Source: Stenopsyche tienmushanensis
Taxonomy: Eukaryota > Arthropoda > Insecta > Trichoptera > Stenopsychidae
Reading direction: 5' to 3'
Assembly (NCBI GenBank): GCA_008973525.1
Contig: WACJ01000389.1
Span: 62,001-126,000 of the forward strand
Length of the DNA stretch: 64,000 bases
In this document: positions 60,481 to 64,000 of the stretch, in pieces
Layout of the letters: every line of letters begins with the position of its first letter
How positions within the stretch are numbered: position 1 is the first letter of the stretch
Position numbers and translations under genes: made by a program
Notes under the pieces: generated by a model
What the model saw: the letters and a program-made list of their open reading frames with translations, nothing else
Database searches by the model: none
What the model was told of the DNA's origin: nothing

Positions 60481-63400
60481 AAAGAAATTATGTGGCTTGT
60501 ATGCTATCAATAGTGCTTATTTACAATTGACTGCCACGAATTGAAGATTGTCTTACGCTGATAGGAGCTGACGGTGTAAAGCGATTATGGCATCAAAGAC
60601 TTCATCGATTAAGGTTAATATATGAAATTCGCGAGGATATTTCGTTTTATATTCTATATAATGGACTCAATTCGAATTTTTATATGGGGGTTGACAAAAA
60701 ATATGATGTTTTTTATCATTCAATACCTTAATAGAGATAAAACTAATAATTTTGCAGTCGATGCAGACGATTGATTGTTCAATTCTTTTGATCGATTCAT
60801 GGTTTATCTTCATCTTATACATCCTCGTTTCTTGTGGTATTTATGTCCATTCTAATTTTACCAGGAGGGATTGGCGCCAATTTTTTCTTTTGGCGGAAAA
60901 TCTGTATTGTGTTGCAACGTTCGTAACAATACTATGTTTATAGTGTCATAATCTGTTCGTTTTTTATGATCAAAAAGTGATACATGTAGGATCATGGTTT
61001 ATTTATTCTCTCGAAGCATTTTACTGTCAATATACATCACAAATTTATCCCAATTTTCAGTTTAATATATTTTTTTCATAACATGATAGGCATTTTTGTA
61101 TCAAATTTATGCTGCGTAGCAGCTGGAACCCGGCTGTAATAAATTGCCGTACTTAAGTCCAATACATTTTCAACTAACTGTTGGCAGTCGGAAAAATTGG
61201 ACCGCGAAAAAAGACCATAACTCTTCGGCGATAAACTCGTCCGTAGCAAAATGGTACACACTACAAAACGCCGTTATGAGAAGAAAAAAAAAATCGGTAC
61301 ACAAGTCGGGAGAAAAAATCGCAATGCCACGTCATAATTGAGACGTAAAAATGGACGATTGAATTATCAATTAGAGTCGAAGAATCGTGCCAAAAAAAAA
61401 TCATGTTAACAAACGGGTTTATTGTGAAGGATTGTGCTGTCTGGTGCTCCTTGAACCGGGGGAAAATTAATATGGACGCTCATGATGTCATCATTGATAG
61501 TCGAAAATATCCTAGAGCTAATTGATGATCTTCGACAATTGAGAATACAGCGTGAATAATTACTTCAATCTTACGATGTGGCCATTACAAATTTATGCGA
61601 GATCACTTCTAATGTCCGTAATAATTATATCATTGGTGAATTTATAGGATTTGTTTTCATATGTACAACGTACAGAGCTGACTCATACGATTTATATCGG
61701 ATTATATAAATGGATTTAGATGTTTGTTTTCAAACGAATCATTAGAGATAATTGGCGTTGTGTGGGAATGAAGTTTATACAAATATTTTTCTTCATTTTG
61801 GCATGATATCAGCAAAAGTTCAAAGGGAAAACTATTCATTTTGCATTGTTTAAGCTGAAAAAATATCTTTGAAATTGCAACAATGAAAGCCATAATGCTC
61901 TACAAAAATATACGATATTCATCAATCAATAGATGAATAGCATTTTTTTGCATAATTCATATTTATATACATTTTGTAACATGATTTAAATAATTTAAAT
62001 ATTGCAAACTAAGTTTCATATTTAATAAAGCTGCCTTTGACCCCAGATTATGACTTTGATTCTGTATTGATCTTCAAACAGTCTATACTTAGATATTTTG
62101 TAAAATATTCCAAATACCATAGGAAATGGATTCATGCTCTAAAACTATTAAGATAATCACAGAAAAAGCATAAATTTGAACACATTTTGCCTGTACATCT
62201 TTGTATTTATTAAGGAACGTTTCTATTTCTCGCGCACAATTGCTGATCAAATCATGTCTTAAATAAATCCTTGTTTTTTTTATAGCCACTCGCTGTTTCA
62301 AATTATCAATAGAGCATGTATAGGGCTTATTGTGGATCTTATTTTTGTTGTGATATTTATCAAAGAACTGACAATAAAGTCAAAATGTGTAAAGTATGAG
62401 TGCATATTTTTACACATTCTGATATTCATGTATAAATTTTTACATCTTATTCCAAAACTATGAGCAAAAGTAGACATTGTTGCCAAAATCATGATTTGAG
62501 TTACTTTGTTTTCTCACAAATACTTATTGTATTATATTAACGATGGATTTTCAATTGTATAGGACTTCAATTTCAAGTTTCAAGTGACCAAGAGCCATGA
62601 AATTTCAGCAATATTATAACATTTTCAATTTATACTAGCACATTTAATGTTCATTGATTCAGGACGTTGGCTTTCAGTCATGTTTATTACTAAATCGATG
62701 GTGGGTCATAAACGTCCCACCATCAATTTTTTCATCATCATATACGAAAAGTAATATAAATAACTGTTAATCGTCGCTTTTATTAACTCAACACTCAAAT
62801 GAATTAATTCTGTAAGCACTGTTAAAGATCTGATTTGCGCTATATACCAATAGCGCTTTTGCAAAGACGTCACTAAATCGATGTAGCTTTCGCCTGGCAA
62901 CTAACAGGAGACTAGAGCTTATCTATTTGAACCGCTGAATTATAAAGTCTAAAGATTTCACCATCGAGCGTCTGATATGAAGATCCATCCGACGGATTAA
63001 AATAACGCGACGAACATAGACTATGACCAGTCGTAATTCAAGAAATACAGACGGAAGCAACGCCATGCATTCCACATTCATCAGCCTAGATCGACTATCT
63101 CTGGGACGATTAAAAAGGTCAAAGACCGGCTTGGTCACTAGCATAATCACCAAAATCTGTTCAAATGTTTGCATTGGCAATTTTGATACTAAACTGAAAA
63201 CATTTTCATCCGTTGATCCTTTATATCTGGCATTTATTATTGATAAATTGATATTTCTATCCCACGCTCGAGAAGATTGATTCATAAATAGCAGACAATG
63301 ATACTCACAGAAATGATGTAAAGATCAAATCTATATTTAAAGCATCTCATGATGCAACTCGATATATATTCATCTCGGACAGATCAATTTCATGCAGTCT

Positions 63401-64000
63401 GAAATATTTTAATGTGCGATTAAGTCGGCGAATTTTTCGACTGGAAATAGATTTGCGTTCTTCTTATTGACGCAAGCATTATCGAATAGCGTACTTTTTA
63501 AGTGCATTATAAATTTAACGATTAATGGAATACTCTAACAGGCTGAAGGTATGACGTACTACATGAATATTTAAAAATATTTATTATTCTTGGTTTGTTT
63601 TTCATTTTCTTGAGTGTAGATAGATTGTTAGCATTTATTCAAGTGTATGCTTAAAATATAGACGATGTACGAATATATTTTAATGTCAATGCTACTCTTT
63701 CAATTGAGTCAGGCTTTAAGATTTCATCTCGTCTTTTGATGATTTTCTTATAATTCCTTGATGCATAGTCTTTCAAATCATACCTTGCCTGAATTGTATC
63801 AATTAAATCTTCTTATTGTATCATGTGTTTATTCAAGTATTTATAAAAATATTCTGGAGATTTCAGCGAAATATTGGACGTTTGAAAATAGCCATTTCTC
63901 ATTTTGTTGTTTTGATATTGTAAGTAAATCAAACGGCAGTCTATCGCAACGATGTTGTTGCCGACATTTATAACAATTTTTGAGACCTGTTAATAAATAT
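60481..64000. other. gene-free stretch
   Basis: About 3.5 kb with no recognisable gene. Overlapping frames on both strands near 62923-63285 match nothing known. Confidence 0.5.

Noticed and set aside
62923..63285. Opposing frames of 120 and 85 codons
   Set aside because: Mirror frames in complex sequence with no recognisable protein, splice signals or codon preference.

Overview
This is eukaryotic DNA, almost certainly from an insect. The only gene recognised with certainty is an intronless 353-residue catalytic subunit of cAMP-dependent protein kinase (PKA-C1) on the + strand at 38051-39112. Its protein matches the insect form of this kinase almost throughout. The rest is AT-rich, gene-poor DNA filled with decayed transposons of kinds common in insects: R1-like LINEs, another LINE, mariner, pogo/Tigger, hAT, piggyBac-like MITEs and a tRNA-like SINE. 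The insect order cannot be fixed from the sequence.

Left third (1-25 kb). A Tc1/mariner-related element with an inverted internal block lies at 2395-3200. A cluster of TTAA-flanked elements follows at 5070-7389. In it a hAT element with a perfect 8-bp target duplication sits inside a piggyBac-like element, and the hAT itself carries an R1-like LINE relic. Two more R1-like relics (9590-10420, 21730-22630), a LINE relic with endonuclease and reverse transcriptase parts (15460-16650), several repeat families seen only in this window, and one orphan exon candidate (23012-23160) complete this part.

Middle (24.5-37.7 kb). A 600-bp sequence occurs twice in direct orientation 5 kb apart (24785 and 29858). 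A piggyBac-like MITE lies between the copies. Just right of the second copy is an intact reading frame of 156 codons that encodes only the paired helix-turn-helix domain of a mariner transposase, followed by a poly(A) signal. This is the best candidate in the window for an undescribed functional gene.

PKA-C1 and its GC island (37.8-40.75 kb). The coding region, its 3' UTR and a second GC-rich block with strong splice signals (40348-40728) stand out sharply from the AT-rich surroundings. No partner genes are visible, so no pathway can be read from the neighbourhood.

Right third (40.8-64 kb). It has no recognisable host gene. It contains a 26-bp-arm hairpin (44864-44925), a long inverted-repeat element (45716-46620), a hAT element inserted into a SINE (48671-49581), further copies of the repeat families, a dead mariner (57370-57960) and a dead Tigger-like transposase (59279-60010). 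Large stretches hold nothing identifiable by eye; some may be introns or regulatory DNA of genes lying outside the window.
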